From an uncultured Muribaculaceae bacterium (GTDB taxonomy: Bacteria > Bacteroidota > Bacteroidia > Bacteroidales > Muribaculaceae): a stretch of 64,000 nt of DNA. This document shows positions 1-8,280 of this stretch, one piece after another. Both the position numbers and the translations under genes were made by a program. The notes under the pieces are model-generated. The model had not been told where the DNA came from, did not search any database, and saw only the letters and a list, made by a program, of their open reading frames with translations. Location of the stretch: contig CAJUIT010000001.1 of assembly GCA_910586565.1 (NCBI GenBank), positions 141,700 through 205,699 on the forward strand. The letters run 5' to 3'. The number at the start of each line of letters is the position of its first letter. Positions within the stretch are counted from its first letter, which is position 1.

Positions 1-1909
1 CGCGGGTCAACTCATGATACGGGCCTTCGATTTTTGCCTTGTGGCGCGGAGAGCACTTGTAATAAACCGGCACATGGTTGGAGTTGGTGTAGTAAATCTT
101 GTCGGTGATGCCGGGAAGCTCGCCAAAGCTCTTGCGGTCCTTGGTAGTGAATTTGCCCGACAATCCCTCTGCAGGCGTGGCGAGAACCGAGAAGTTGTGC
201 TGATAGCGTTCGGAGAACTCATTTGCACGTGAACGCATGTGCGAAACAATCTTCAATCCGAGTTTCTGCGATTCCTCCGATTCGCCGTGATGTTTCCCGG
301 TAAGTGCCACCAAACATTCAGCCAGCCCGATGAAACCGATACCAAGTGTGCCTTGATTGATTACACTTTCAATTGTTTCATTGGGGTTGAGTTTGTCGGC
401 ACCGTTCCACAAACGCGACATCAACAGGGGGAACTGCTTAACCAAAGCTGTTTTCTGGAAGTTGTAGCGGTCACAAAGCTGACGGGCAGTGATTTCAAGC
501 ACTTCGTCGAGTTTGGAGAAGAAGCGTTCAATGCGTTCGTTCTCATCTTTGATAGCCATGCACTCGATGGCAATTCGCACAATATTGATTGTGGAGAAAC
601 TGATGTTACCGCGCCCGATTGAAGTCTTAGCGCCATAGCGGTTCTCGAACACACGTGTGCGGCATCCCATCGTGGCAACCTCATGCTTGTAGCGCTCGGG
701 GTCGTCGGCTTTCCAATCCTCATGACGGTTGAATGTTGCATCAAGATTCACGAAGTTGGGGAAGAATCGGCGTGCAGTCACTTTGCAGGCAAGCTGATAG
801 AGATCATAGTTGGGATCACCGGGACGGTAGTTCACACCGTTTTTCTTTTTCCATATCTGGATGGGGAAGATTGCGGTGGCTCCGTTGCCCACACCTTCGT
901 AGGTTGAATGGAGCAACTCCCTGATTACGCAACGACCTTCGGCCGAAGTGTCGGTGCCGTAGTTGATGGAGCTGAACACAACCTGATTGCCACCACGTGA
1001 GTGAATGGTGTTCATGTTGTGGATAAATGCTTCCATCGACTGATGCACACGGCTCACAGTGCAGTTCACAGCATGCTGGATGGCGCGCTCGCGGCCTTCC
1101 AATCCGTCGAGCGATTTCTTCTCGAAATCTTTGATTTCACCTTCATACACGTCGGAGAGGTCGAGTCCGGTCACTGCCTCCACTTTCTTCAACTCCTCAA
1201 CAAACGATGAGCGCACAAACGGAGCCAGGTAAAAGTCGAAAGCGGGGATTGCCTGACCGCCGTGCATTTCGTTCTGCGCGGTTTCCAAAGATATGCAGGC
1301 GATAACACTTGCAGTTTCAATGCGTTTTGCCGGACGTGATTCGCCGTGGCCCGCGATGAAACCATTGCGGAGAATGTTCTCCAAAGGATGCTGCACGCAG
1401 GTGAGGCTCTTGGTGGGGTAGTAGTCTTTGTCGTGGATGTGCAGATAGCCGTGGCGCACAGCCTCGCGTGCCTCGGGAGTGAGCAGATAGTCGTCGACAA
1501 AGGGCTTTGTTGTCTCCGAAGCGAACTTCATCATCATACCAGCCGGAGAATCGGTGTTCATGTTGGCATTCTCACGAGTGATGTCGTTGCTTTTTGTTTC
1601 GATGATTTCAAGGAAAATGTCGCGTGTCTTAGCACGACGTGCTATGCTGCGCTGGTCGCGATAGGCAATGTAGCGTTTTGCCACCTCCTTGCGGGGTGAT
1701 TTCATGAGTTCGACCTCAACGCGGTCCTGAATCTCCTCAACGGTCATTTGGTCTTTACCTGTGATGCCGATGCGGTCGGAGATTTTCTGAATGAGTGCTT
1801 CATCCTCTCCGAGGGGAGTCTGGAGCATAGCCTTGCGGATTGCGGCCTTAATTTTTTCTTCATTGTAGCCGACAACACGGCCATCGCGTTTTAAAACGGT
1901 CTGTATCAT
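1..1909 (-). CDS. nrdD: Anaerobic (class III) ribonucleoside-triphosphate reductase, 3' part missing
   Basis: Reduces ribonucleoside triphosphates to deoxyribonucleotides without oxygen, using a glycyl radical. The frame is open from the ATG at 1909 to the left edge (636 codons), so the C-terminal glycyl-radical loop lies outside the window. The N-terminus is an ATP-cone allosteric domain (KRDG near residue 7). HIHD sits at 157-160, QNEMHGGQA at 212-220, and MGCRT at about 414-418 carries the Cys expected to form the thiyl radical. Cys171 is a candidate for the second catalytic Cys. The activase gene nrdG is not visible. A consensus promoter, a 5' hairpin and operator-like repeats lie just upstream. 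Family assignment is very secure. Confidence 0.97.
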   Translation of the reverse strand, partial: MIQTVLKRDGRVVGYNEEKIKAAIRKAMLQTPLGEDEALIQKISDRIGITGKDQMTVEEIQDRVEVELMKSPRKEVAKRYIAYRDQRSIARRAKTRDIFLEIIETKSNDITRENANMNTDSPAGMMMKFASETTKPFVDDYLLTPEAREAVRHGYLHIHDKDYYPTKSLTCVQHPLENILRNGFIAGHGESRPAKRIETASVIACISLETAQNEMHGGQAIPAFDFYLAPFVRSSFVEELKKVEAVTGLDLSDVYEGEIKDFEKKSLDGLEGRERAIQHAVNCTVSRVHQSMEAFIHNMNTIHSRGGNQVVFSSINYGTDTSAEGRCVIRELLHSTYEGVGNGATAIFPIQIWKKKNGVNYRPGDPNYDLYQLACKVTARRFFPNFVNLDATFNRHEDWKADDPERYKHEVATMGCRTRVFENRYGAKTSIGRGNISFSTINIVRIAIECMAIKDENERIERFFSKLDEVLEITARQLCDRYNFQKTALVKQFPLLMSRLWNGADKLNPNETIESVINQGTLGIGFIGLAECLVALTGKHHGESEESQKLGLKIVSHMRSRANEFSERYQHNFSVLATPAEGLSGKFTTKDRKSFGELPGITDKIYYTNSNHVPVYYKCSPRHKAKIEGPYHELTR

Positions 1910-1966
1910 GCCTATGGTATTATTGAGTGAGGAGAATGGAGTCTGCACCCCTGTAGGTTCATAAAA

Positions 1967-1990
1967 AAGCGCGTGAATCATCACGCGCTT
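1967..1990 (-). promoter_or_regulatory. nrdD: Perfect 10-bp hairpin at the nrdD mRNA 5' end
   Basis: Arms 1967-1976 and 1981-1990 are perfectly complementary around a 4-nt loop. On the minus strand the hairpin is followed by six T residues. It sits just downstream of the -7 element, so transcripts would begin at or inside it. That is too close to the start for ordinary attenuation. A 5'-stabilising stem or an early pausing site is more likely (inference). Confidence 0.6.
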
Positions 1991-1991
1991 G

Positions 1992-2023
1992 CAAAGGTAG
2001 ATATTCTTTTGAAGTGTTGCAAA
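1992..2023 (-). promoter_or_regulatory. nrdD: nrdD promoter, Bacteroidetes type
   Basis: On the minus strand a TTTG (2023-2020) is followed after 20 bases by TACCTTTG (1999-1992), matching the Bacteroidetes sigma-factor consensus TTTG-N19-21-TAnnTTTG. The -33 element lies inside the left arm of a 9-bp inverted repeat (2017-2025 / 2037-2045), a likely operator. Confidence 0.8.
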
Positions 2024-2132
2024 ATTTCACACCAATATTTTGCAATAATTTTATGTTTTGGAAAACTTTTTCAACTTCTCAAAATTTTAAATCACTGATT
2101 TTATGTTAGTTGAAAAATGTTTTGGAAAACTT
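2017..2132. repeat. Operator-like repeats upstream of nrdD
   Basis: A 9-bp inverted repeat (TTGCAAAAT at 2017-2025, ATTTTGCAA at 2037-2045, 11-bp spacer) overlaps the promoter -33 box. Further upstream a 16-bp sequence is repeated exactly at 2053-2068 and 2117-2132, 64 bp apart. The core of each copy, GTTTTGGAAAAC, is itself a near-palindrome. I cannot name the binding protein. They do not match the NrdR box. Confidence 0.55.
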
Positions 2133-2169
2133 CCAGAATATTATAGGCGGCAAACGTTCCCGATTGCGT

Positions 2170-3870
2170 CTACCGTCGCACACCGAGCACTTTTCTTATC
2201 TGCTCTACATCTTGCTTCTTAAGACCTGAATTTTCCAACGGAACGGCAACGTTCAAATCGGTAAGATAGACAGGTGCCTGATATTCATATCCTTCGTTAA
2301 TCAATGACAAATTCGCATTGAACAACGGCGAATCAACACCGGACATTTCCATTGCAGTGTGGAACATGGATTTTTGCGGTGAGACCCCTTTCAGCGCATT
2401 TTTATTAAGATTGGAAACGAATTGCGGATAGGCACACCCAATGCTGTCGGACAGCCACGCCAACATGGCAACGTGGAGCTGGAAATATGTAGGATTAGGA
2501 GAAGCATGCAAAAAGCGCTCCCGTTCATCGTCGAAAATATCCTCTCCGTGGTCCGAACTGTAAAGCAGCCCGGCTTTAACCCCGGTTCCTTCGAGAGTAG
2601 CTATTAGTTCGGAAAGCAGATGGTCGGTATAGAGAATCGTATTATCGTAAGCGTTAATAAGGTCGGAGCGGTGTGTTACATTAGCATCTAAACCATCATC
2701 GGGAAGGAAACAGGCAAATTCACGCGGATAGCGGTCTCTGTAGAGGAAATGTGATCCGTAGGTGTGAATCACAATGAATTGTTTTGTGTGGCAAGTGTCG
2801 GCCACAGCCTCACTTACCCAGGGGAGCACCTCAGCATCGTAGGGATGATTCGTGGCGGTGAAATCACAATAGCGCACATCGTCGGCCTCATCGCCGAAAT
2901 ATTGTGTGAACGATCTGTTAGGCGATTGATTAGAGAAGAAGCGAGTGTAGAACCCGGCCTCTTTCATCGCAGTTATAATGCTTTTAATATGGTTTATTGA
3001 ATCAAACGATTCGGCTGTCGCCACACTCATCAACATCGGCACACTCTTGTGGGTTGTGTTAGACTCCGAGAGTGCCTTAGACATAAAACGGAGATTGGAT
3101 TTTTGGGCAAGTCGGGGATTGGTTGCCCGTTCATATCCGCCAAGCTGCCAGTTGATAGCACGAGCAGTTTCCCCAATCACGAAAATGTAGATTTCCCTCT
3201 CGCTGCTGTCGCGCACCGATGTGGCGTTATATGTGAAATGGGCACTTGTTTCGGGGTAACGAGACGTAATCTTTGTTCGGTTCACCGCCTCGGCAAGGTT
3301 AAAGCACACATTCACAGGAAAGATGCAGCGGTCGAATCGTTGTGTTGGCGTAGCAGGTGCAAAAAGAGCGAATGCCACACCTGCAATCAAAGCAATCCCA
3401 CCGGCTATGCGCCCCGATTTCATGAAAGAGCCGGGCAATTGCATTTTCTTGCATATTGCAACCCCACCCCACACCAACGGCGGCAGATAGAGCACCACAA
3501 CAGTGAAAATAGCTATAAGCAGATTGCCGAGCAGCTCAGAAACTTCATCGACATTAGTAGTTACCACATTAAGAAACATGTCAACGGCTATTATGGATTC
3601 GCCGTAGAGATAGCTCAGAACGAGCTGAAAAGCCCCGAGAATCATGAATGGCAACGCCAATAGAGTCATCACCCCGGCTCGGCGCGCGCAGCACATCCAC
3701 AAAACATAGAAGCCTGCGGGCAACAACACATTCGCAACCTTCCAAGCTACACCCCACGATTCCGTGATGTCGAGAACCACATTCGGGATAATAAGCGCAA
3801 TAACGACCCAAAGAGCCAGATAGCGTGCATCTCCGAAAAAACTGCGGAGTGCGTTATTTATTTTTTTCAC
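2170..3870 (-). CDS. Phosphoethanolamine transferase, EptA/sulfatase family
   Basis: Inner-membrane enzyme predicted to move phosphoethanolamine from phosphatidylethanolamine to lipid A or another envelope glycan. The first ~170 residues hold about five membrane segments and the rest is a periplasmic alkaline-phosphatase-fold domain. Family signatures are visible: FVIGETAR (230-237, metal-binding Glu), NTTHKSVP (271-278, nucleophilic Thr) and SDHGED (439-444, metal ligands). Length 566 is normal. The start codon is GTG, and the MKKINNALRSFF N-terminus is typical. It lies 83 bp downstream of the Omp85-type gene on the same strand and may share its transcript. The exact acceptor cannot be told from sequence. 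Confidence 0.88.
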   Translation of the reverse strand: MKKINNALRSFFGDARYLALWVVIALIIPNVVLDITESWGVAWKVANVLLPAGFYVLWMCCARRAGVMTLLALPFMILGAFQLVLSYLYGESIIAVDMFLNVVTTNVDEVSELLGNLLIAIFTVVVLYLPPLVWGGVAICKKMQLPGSFMKSGRIAGGIALIAGVAFALFAPATPTQRFDRCIFPVNVCFNLAEAVNRTKITSRYPETSAHFTYNATSVRDSSEREIYIFVIGETARAINWQLGGYERATNPRLAQKSNLRFMSKALSESNTTHKSVPMLMSVATAESFDSINHIKSIITAMKEAGFYTRFFSNQSPNRSFTQYFGDEADDVRYCDFTATNHPYDAEVLPWVSEAVADTCHTKQFIVIHTYGSHFLYRDRYPREFACFLPDDGLDANVTHRSDLINAYDNTILYTDHLLSELIATLEGTGVKAGLLYSSDHGEDIFDDERERFLHASPNPTYFQLHVAMLAWLSDSIGCAYPQFVSNLNKNALKGVSPQKSMFHTAMEMSGVDSPLFNANLSLINEGYEYQAPVYLTDLNVAVPLENSGLKKQDVEQIRKVLGVRR

Positions 3871-3924
3871 TGTTTTTTCTGTTTAGAGATAAACCGAACG
3901 AGCACGAATGCCCGCCGCGACAAC

Positions 3925-3942
3925 AGCCTGCCGAAGCAGGCT
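3925..3942 (-). terminator. UUCG-capped hairpin after the Omp85-type gene
   Basis: A perfect 7-bp GC-rich stem (3925-3931 / 3936-3942) reads on the minus strand with a UUCG tetraloop, 11 bases after the stop codon at 3954. No T-run follows, so it may protect the mRNA 3' end or weaken read-through rather than be a full terminator. Confidence 0.45.
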
Positions 3943-3953
3943 TTGCAATAACA

Positions 3954-5117
3954 TCAGAATGTTTCGTGGAGTCCGAAAGCAAAAGCCATAGAGTGTTTGC
4001 CAAAGCCGGCATCGACTCTAACATTAACCTTTTTCTTGAACTCCCAACGGTAGCCGATACCGTAGGAGGGGAGGAGCCTGTTCATTGTCACATCTTTAAG
4101 AGCATCGAACACAGTGCCTACACCGCCCCACACCACAATTCCGTTGCGTCGCCACACATGCTGTCGAAGCTCAACAACAAAATCGGCCTCGTTTTTATCA
4201 CGGTAGCGCCCCTCGTAATAGCCCCTGATTGCATGTGAGGCATCGAGAGTGGGCAACATAGTCCAGGGGGTATCTCCGTAGGTCGAATGTCCGTGAAACT
4301 GGAAAGCCATAACACCTGTTTTCCAGAATTGCTTATACCAGCCAACGGTCAGTTCCGATGATGAGAATGAATAGTCATTGCCAATGAAAGCGGGGAAGAA
4401 TTTCTGTTTGAAAGTCACGTTCCAGCCGCGCGACGCATTTGTGGGCAAATCGCGGGTATCGTAGGAGAACACAATGCCTACTCCATAGTTGAACATGCGC
4501 AAATCCTGCCCCTCCCACAATTCAGGATTGTCAACCTTGGTTGCTTTTCCATAATTGAAATCGACCGACGGACCGAGATAGAGGTTTTCATGCAACCTCC
4601 ATTGAAAATCGGCCCACAGCACCGATTGCAACTCGGTATAAGCCGACTCGTTGCACTTCTGCGATTCCATGTCATAGCCGATTCCCCAGAATTTCAGCGG
4701 GAAGTTTGCGAAATCAACATGGTAATTGATGCGAAATTTATCGTCGGGTGCAAAATGATTTCCAAAAATCCCCACACGATACATTCCGGTTATCGAGCCT
4801 TGGGCAAAAACCGAAAGGTTCGACTGTGGCGTGACAGAATCGCGGCGGCTTTTGTAGAGTCCGGCTGCAATCACGGCAAGCTGCACACTTGTAGAGGCCG
4901 AATAGCTGGGCCCTCCCAAAAAGGTGAAATCTATCTTTTTATCGGGGTGCTCCTTGTTGGCCTCACCGAAATAGTCGATGATTCTTGTGATAAGATTAGG
5001 CTTTTTTTCACTTACTGTGTCGACCGGAACAGAGGTTTCTTCACCGGCAAACCCCACAGCAGGCAGAATCGCCATCATTATCAGCGCGATATAGCGTGAA
5101 AAACTTGGTGGCATCAT
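3954..5117 (-). CDS. Omp85/BamA-type outer-membrane beta-barrel protein
   Basis: Secreted outer-membrane protein of the bacterial surface antigen (D15) superfamily, lacking POTRA domains. A signal peptide is clear (MMPPSFSRYIALIMMAILPA, then GFAGEE). The rest is rich in alternating aromatic beta strands. The RGYYEGRYRDKNEA segment resembles the conserved RGxxxGRYRD loop of BamA barrels, and the chain ends in Phe as barrel proteins do. A longer reading begins with TTG at 5141. I prefer the ATG at 5117 because it opens the signal peptide and lies ~45 nt downstream of a TAACTTTG promoter element. The exact role (autotransport or lipid handling) is unknown. Confidence 0.8.
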   Translation of the reverse strand: MMPPSFSRYIALIMMAILPAVGFAGEETSVPVDTVSEKKPNLITRIIDYFGEANKEHPDKKIDFTFLGGPSYSASTSVQLAVIAAGLYKSRRDSVTPQSNLSVFAQGSITGMYRVGIFGNHFAPDDKFRINYHVDFANFPLKFWGIGYDMESQKCNESAYTELQSVLWADFQWRLHENLYLGPSVDFNYGKATKVDNPELWEGQDLRMFNYGVGIVFSYDTRDLPTNASRGWNVTFKQKFFPAFIGNDYSFSSSELTVGWYKQFWKTGVMAFQFHGHSTYGDTPWTMLPTLDASHAIRGYYEGRYRDKNEADFVVELRQHVWRRNGIVVWGGVGTVFDALKDVTMNRLLPSYGIGYRWEFKKKVNVRVDAGFGKHSMAFAFGLHETF

Positions 5118-5165
5118 TTGAGTTGTTGTGTCATGCCACAAATTGCGGGCATGCGAATTTCATTG

Positions 5166-5173
5166 CAAAGTTA
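5166..5173 (-). promoter_or_regulatory. Promoter -7 element of the Omp85-type gene
   Basis: TAACTTTG on the minus strand, about 48 bases before the ATG at 5117. A weak TTTC stands in for the -33 TTTG near 5193-5196. Confidence 0.5.
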
Positions 5174-5311
5174 CAAATTTTAACGGAGATATGAAATCTG
5201 CGACCACAGAGCCGACACTGATATATGCCTCAGAGGCTGTTTGAGCGGTTGCTCTGAACAAAATCGCAAATAAAAAGGATATTCCGGCAAGTTTTTACAC
5301 AGCCTTCACAT

Positions 5312-5319
5312 TATCTTTG
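5312..5319 (+). promoter_or_regulatory. Promoter -7 element of the CBM9-like gene
   Basis: TATCTTTG fits TAnnTTTG. It overlaps a possible TTG start at 5317 and so rules that start out. The next ATG is at 5347, giving a leader of about 20 nt. The -33 box is poor. Confidence 0.55.
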
Positions 5320-5346
5320 CGAAAACAACCTTCACAACCAACAATT

Positions 5347-6012
5347 ATGCCAACACCAGTCATACCTCACACAAAACTGCAATACTGCAATTGGGATGAA
5401 TTTGACCCGGCTTTTGCCGACACTTTCCGCAATGAAGCAGTGCATCTTCACATATCAACAGTTAACTGGCCCGAATTTCCGCTGAAGCCCGACGTTCACG
5501 CACGGCTTGCTCACAACGGTTCGGGGATTTATTGCCTGTTCGATGTGGAGGAACCACATTTGAGGGTGGCTGCACTGAGCGATAACGGCCCGGTGTGGGA
5601 AGATTCATGTGTGGAGCTTTTTGTGGCCACACCCGACGGCAAGCACTACTGCAACATTGAAGTGAATGCAGCCGCCACAGCGCTTGCAGCACGTCGAGAA
5701 AGCCGCGAAAAGTTCAAGCACTTCAGTGCTGCAGAGATGGCTGAAATCAAACGGTGCTCTACCGTTCCACACATGCAACACGATGAAAAGCCGGCAAACG
5801 GGAATATCAAATGGTCGCTGCTGCTCTACATTCCATTTGAACTTATCGGATTCATGGGTTGCCCCGACTCTATTAGAATCAATCTGTACAAGTGCGGCGA
5901 CAAAACCGAAACTCCCCATTTCCTGAGCTGGAACCCGATAGCAACGCCGGCACCCGATTTCCACCGCCCTGAATTCTTTAAAGAAATATCTCTTGATAAG
6001 TCATACGCATAA
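5347..6012 (+). CDS. CBM9-like carbohydrate-binding domain protein
   Basis: A 221-residue protein that is essentially one DOMON/CBM9-like beta-sandwich. Recognisable parts are a central VWEDSCVELFVATPDG segment, IEVNAAATALAAR, and a C-terminal HFLSWNPIATPAPDFHRPEFF motif, all typical of the carbohydrate-binding family 9-like domain found alone in Bacteroidetes. No signal peptide is seen, so it is probably cytoplasmic or periplasm-independent. A TTG 10 codons upstream is rejected because it lies inside the promoter. The sugar-kinase gene follows after 12 bp, so the pair is likely one operon for sugar handling (inference). No catalytic residues can be named. Confidence 0.75.
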   Translation: MPTPVIPHTKLQYCNWDEFDPAFADTFRNEAVHLHISTVNWPEFPLKPDVHARLAHNGSGIYCLFDVEEPHLRVAALSDNGPVWEDSCVELFVATPDGKHYCNIEVNAAATALAARRESREKFKHFSAAEMAEIKRCSTVPHMQHDEKPANGNIKWSLLLYIPFELIGFMGCPDSIRINLYKCGDKTETPHFLSWNPIATPAPDFHRPEFFKEISLDKSYA

Positions 6013-6024
6013 ACAGACACAGAA

Positions 6025-7113
6025 ATGAACCGACATATTGAAATCGCCAAACTTTTTGACATTCCCTGTGAGATTGTCGATGTAAAACCGATGGGGGAGG
6101 GCTTTATCAATGACACCCTTCTAATCGAAACGCCCGAAGGTTGCAGCAACTATATCCTACAACGTAAAAACCGCAAGGTGTTTCCCGATGTGCCTGCCAT
6201 GATGGAAAACATTCGTTGCGTGACTGCCCATTTGAAGAGAACCGTTGCCGAAAATGGGGGCAATGCCGACAAAGAGGTACTTACCCAAATTCCGTTGCGA
6301 GGCACTGACACGCTTTACCATGTGGATGAAAACGGGGAATATTGGACGGTGTGCAAATTCATTGAAGGCTCGGTAACCCACGACCGCGTTACATCAGCCG
6401 AACTGGCATTTGAGGGTGGTCGCGGAATCGGCCGTTTCCACAAGCTCCTCGGAGGATTTAACAAACCTCTACACGAAACCATTCCGGGATTCCATAATCT
6501 TCGCCTGCGGTTTGAGCAGTGGGACGAGGCGCTTGCCAACGACGTTGCCGGACGAAAAGCTTCAGTTGCCGAGGAAATTGGCTGGATTGAGGAGCGCCGC
6601 AATGAAATAATGGCATTTCAACAGATGATTGAAACAGGCGTATTCCCCGTGCGCGTAACCCACAACGACACCAAGATAAGCAATATCCTTTTCGATTCGG
6701 AAAACAAAGCCCTATGTGTCATTGACCTCGACACGATGATGTCGGCATCAATTTTCAACGATTTCGGCGATGCAATCCGCTCCTACACCAACACAGGCGC
6801 AGAAGATGACGCCGACCTCAACCGCGTCAGCTGTAGCCTTGAATATTTCGAGGCCTACACACGCGGATTCCTCTCAGAATGCGGCGATATGCTCACCCCG
6901 CAGGAACTTGAATGGCTCCCCTTTGCAGGGCGTTTCATAACCTTTGAGCAGGTGCTCCGCTTCCTGATGGATTACCTGAACGGCGACACGTACTATAAAA
7001 TAGCTTACCCCCACCACAACCTCGTGCGCACCCGAGCTCAATTTGCCCTTCTTCGCTCGCAGGAGCTGCAATATGAACGGTTAAAATCAATAGTCGCAAC
7101 CTGCCGCCAATAG
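6025..7113 (+). CDS. NahK-like N-acetylhexosamine / sugar 1-kinase (APH fold)
   Basis: Aminoglycoside-phosphotransferase-fold kinase of the subfamily that includes bifidobacterial N-acetylhexosamine 1-kinase (NahK), sometimes mislabelled mucin desulfatase. The catalytic loop VTHNDTKISN (211-220) and the metal-binding IDLDT (233-237) are intact. The N-lobe begins with a GEGFINDT nucleotide loop near residue 24. It would phosphorylate free GlcNAc/GalNAc or a related sugar released from host glycans. Length 362 is normal. It follows the CBM9-like gene by 12 bp and ends in a strong terminator. Substrate is inferred from family only. Confidence 0.82.
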   Translation: MNRHIEIAKLFDIPCEIVDVKPMGEGFINDTLLIETPEGCSNYILQRKNRKVFPDVPAMMENIRCVTAHLKRTVAENGGNADKEVLTQIPLRGTDTLYHVDENGEYWTVCKFIEGSVTHDRVTSAELAFEGGRGIGRFHKLLGGFNKPLHETIPGFHNLRLRFEQWDEALANDVAGRKASVAEEIGWIEERRNEIMAFQQMIETGVFPVRVTHNDTKISNILFDSENKALCVIDLDTMMSASIFNDFGDAIRSYTNTGAEDDADLNRVSCSLEYFEAYTRGFLSECGDMLTPQELEWLPFAGRFITFEQVLRFLMDYLNGDTYYKIAYPHHNLVRTRAQFALLRSQELQYERLKSIVATCRQ

Positions 7114-7140
7114 TCGTAGGACAACGCCACGCTATCAGTC

Positions 7141-7201
7141 ACATATAATTATTGCCCCTCGAAGCATAACTGAACGGCACCAAGGGGCAATTATTATATG
7201 T
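7141..7201. terminator. Bidirectional terminator between convergent genes
   Basis: Arms 7141-7159 and 7183-7201 pair over 19 bp with one mismatch. The core is GC-rich (GGGGCAA) and the flanks are A/T-rich, so U-tracts arise in both directions. It lies between the kinase gene (+) and the Crp/Fnr gene (-). Confidence 0.85.
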
Positions 7202-7216
7202 TATAAAGAGACGTTT

Positions 7217-7915
7217 TTAGCCGAATTTGGAGATTTTGCGGAGCATGGGCTCGTTGAGGATGCAGATGCGGCGCCCGTCGACTGTGATAAGCTTTTCGGT
7301 TACGAAGCCCGAGAGGGTGCGGATAGCATTGGAGGTGGTCATGTTGGAGAGGTTGGCAAGATCTTCACGAGCCATGTAGATGCGCAGAGTCATGCCATCA
7401 TCCTCAAAACCGTAATGGTCGCGGAGCACAATGAGGGCTTCGGCAAGGCGCCCGCGGATATGCTTTTGGGTGAGGTTAACAATCTTGGTGTCGGAGCCGC
7501 CCAAATTGCGCGAAAGCTCGTGAATGAAGAACCACGCAAGCTTGCTGTTGTTGTTAATCATGTCAACCACAAGCGTCATGGGTAATGTTCCGACCACCGA
7601 CGGTTCAAAAGCTGCGGCCGATGAATTGTAGGGCTCTTTGGCAAAATAGGCGCGATAACCGAAATACTGAACGGAACGGATGAGGCGCAGAATCTGAACT
7701 CTGCCACCAACTCCATCCTTGAATTTCTTGACCTTACCCTGAAGCAGGCACCAGAGATATTCCGGCTCCTCCCCCTCGGCATAAATCATCTGGTTTTTCT
7801 TGAAATTGTGAATAACGAACGCGTCGATGATTCGGCGCTTTTCGTCATTGTTCAGTACTGTCCAGATTTCCGACAGGTCTTCGCTTATAACTTTTTCGAG
7901 TGTTCGCTTAATCAT
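7217..7915 (-). CDS. Crp/Fnr family transcriptional regulator
   Basis: DNA-binding regulator of 232 residues. Residues ~25-120 form the cyclic-nucleotide-binding-like beta roll (IYAEGEEPEYLWCLLQGKVK). A dimerisation helix follows, and the C-terminal winged helix includes MAREDLANLSNMTTSNAIRTL as recognition region. No N-terminal Cys cluster for an Fe-S centre is present, so it is not a classical oxygen-sensing Fnr. Bacteroidales use such proteins for oxidative, nitrosative or carbon signals. It stands alone, with 365 bp of non-coding DNA on its upstream side and a shared terminator downstream. Effector and targets are unknown. Confidence 0.88.
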   Translation of the reverse strand: MIKRTLEKVISEDLSEIWTVLNNDEKRRIIDAFVIHNFKKNQMIYAEGEEPEYLWCLLQGKVKKFKDGVGGRVQILRLIRSVQYFGYRAYFAKEPYNSSAAAFEPSVVGTLPMTLVVDMINNNSKLAWFFIHELSRNLGGSDTKIVNLTQKHIRGRLAEALIVLRDHYGFEDDGMTLRIYMAREDLANLSNMTTSNAIRTLSGFVTEKLITVDGRRICILNEPMLRKISKFG

Positions 7916-8219
7916 GTGTTGCTACTGATTGTGGCATGCGATCCATAGCGCTAAAATTGCTGTTTTGAATATCGGTTGATTCAATTTTCAAAAACACCAA
8001 TTTTATAGAACATGGTTGCTCATTTATGTTTTACAACACAAAGCTACAATTTTTTTTTGACATTTAACCTCTATCTCACTGATTTTTCACCAATTCAGCA
8101 TAAAATCAACCGCATTTAAAGAGGCCGGGGCCCATGTGAAAATGATCGGCTGTTGACTCACGCACGCGGTTAACGCTATTTCGATGTCACAGGGCGAAAT
8201 CGGATAATACACACAAAAT
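7916..8219. other. Non-coding stretch upstream of the Crp/Fnr gene
   Basis: No plausible gene. It holds a TAGCTTTG -7 element on the minus strand (8046-8039) and an imperfect inverted repeat GTTTTGAA (7962-7969) / TTCAAAAAC (7987-7995) enclosing TTGATTCAA. That could be an autoregulatory site of the Crp/Fnr protein. The remainder shows nothing recognisable. Confidence 0.4.
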
Positions 8220-8255
8220 CAGCGGTGAACGCACATTTAAATACATTCACCGCTG
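8220..8255 (-). terminator. Terminator of the efflux operon
   Basis: Perfect 10-bp stem 8220-8229 / 8246-8255, 26 bp past the last stop codon of the operon, followed on the minus strand by ATTTTGTG. Confidence 0.75.
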
Positions 8256-8280
8256 TATAGCATAGACGACTTTACTAAAC

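Noticed and set aside
2053..2132. NrdR boxes upstream of nrdD
   Set aside because: The repeats do not match the ACACWATATATWGTGT consensus; a different regulator is implied.
3049..3663. A 204-codon open frame on the plus strand
   Set aside because: Antisense to the phosphoethanolamine transferase, which has clear catalytic motifs.
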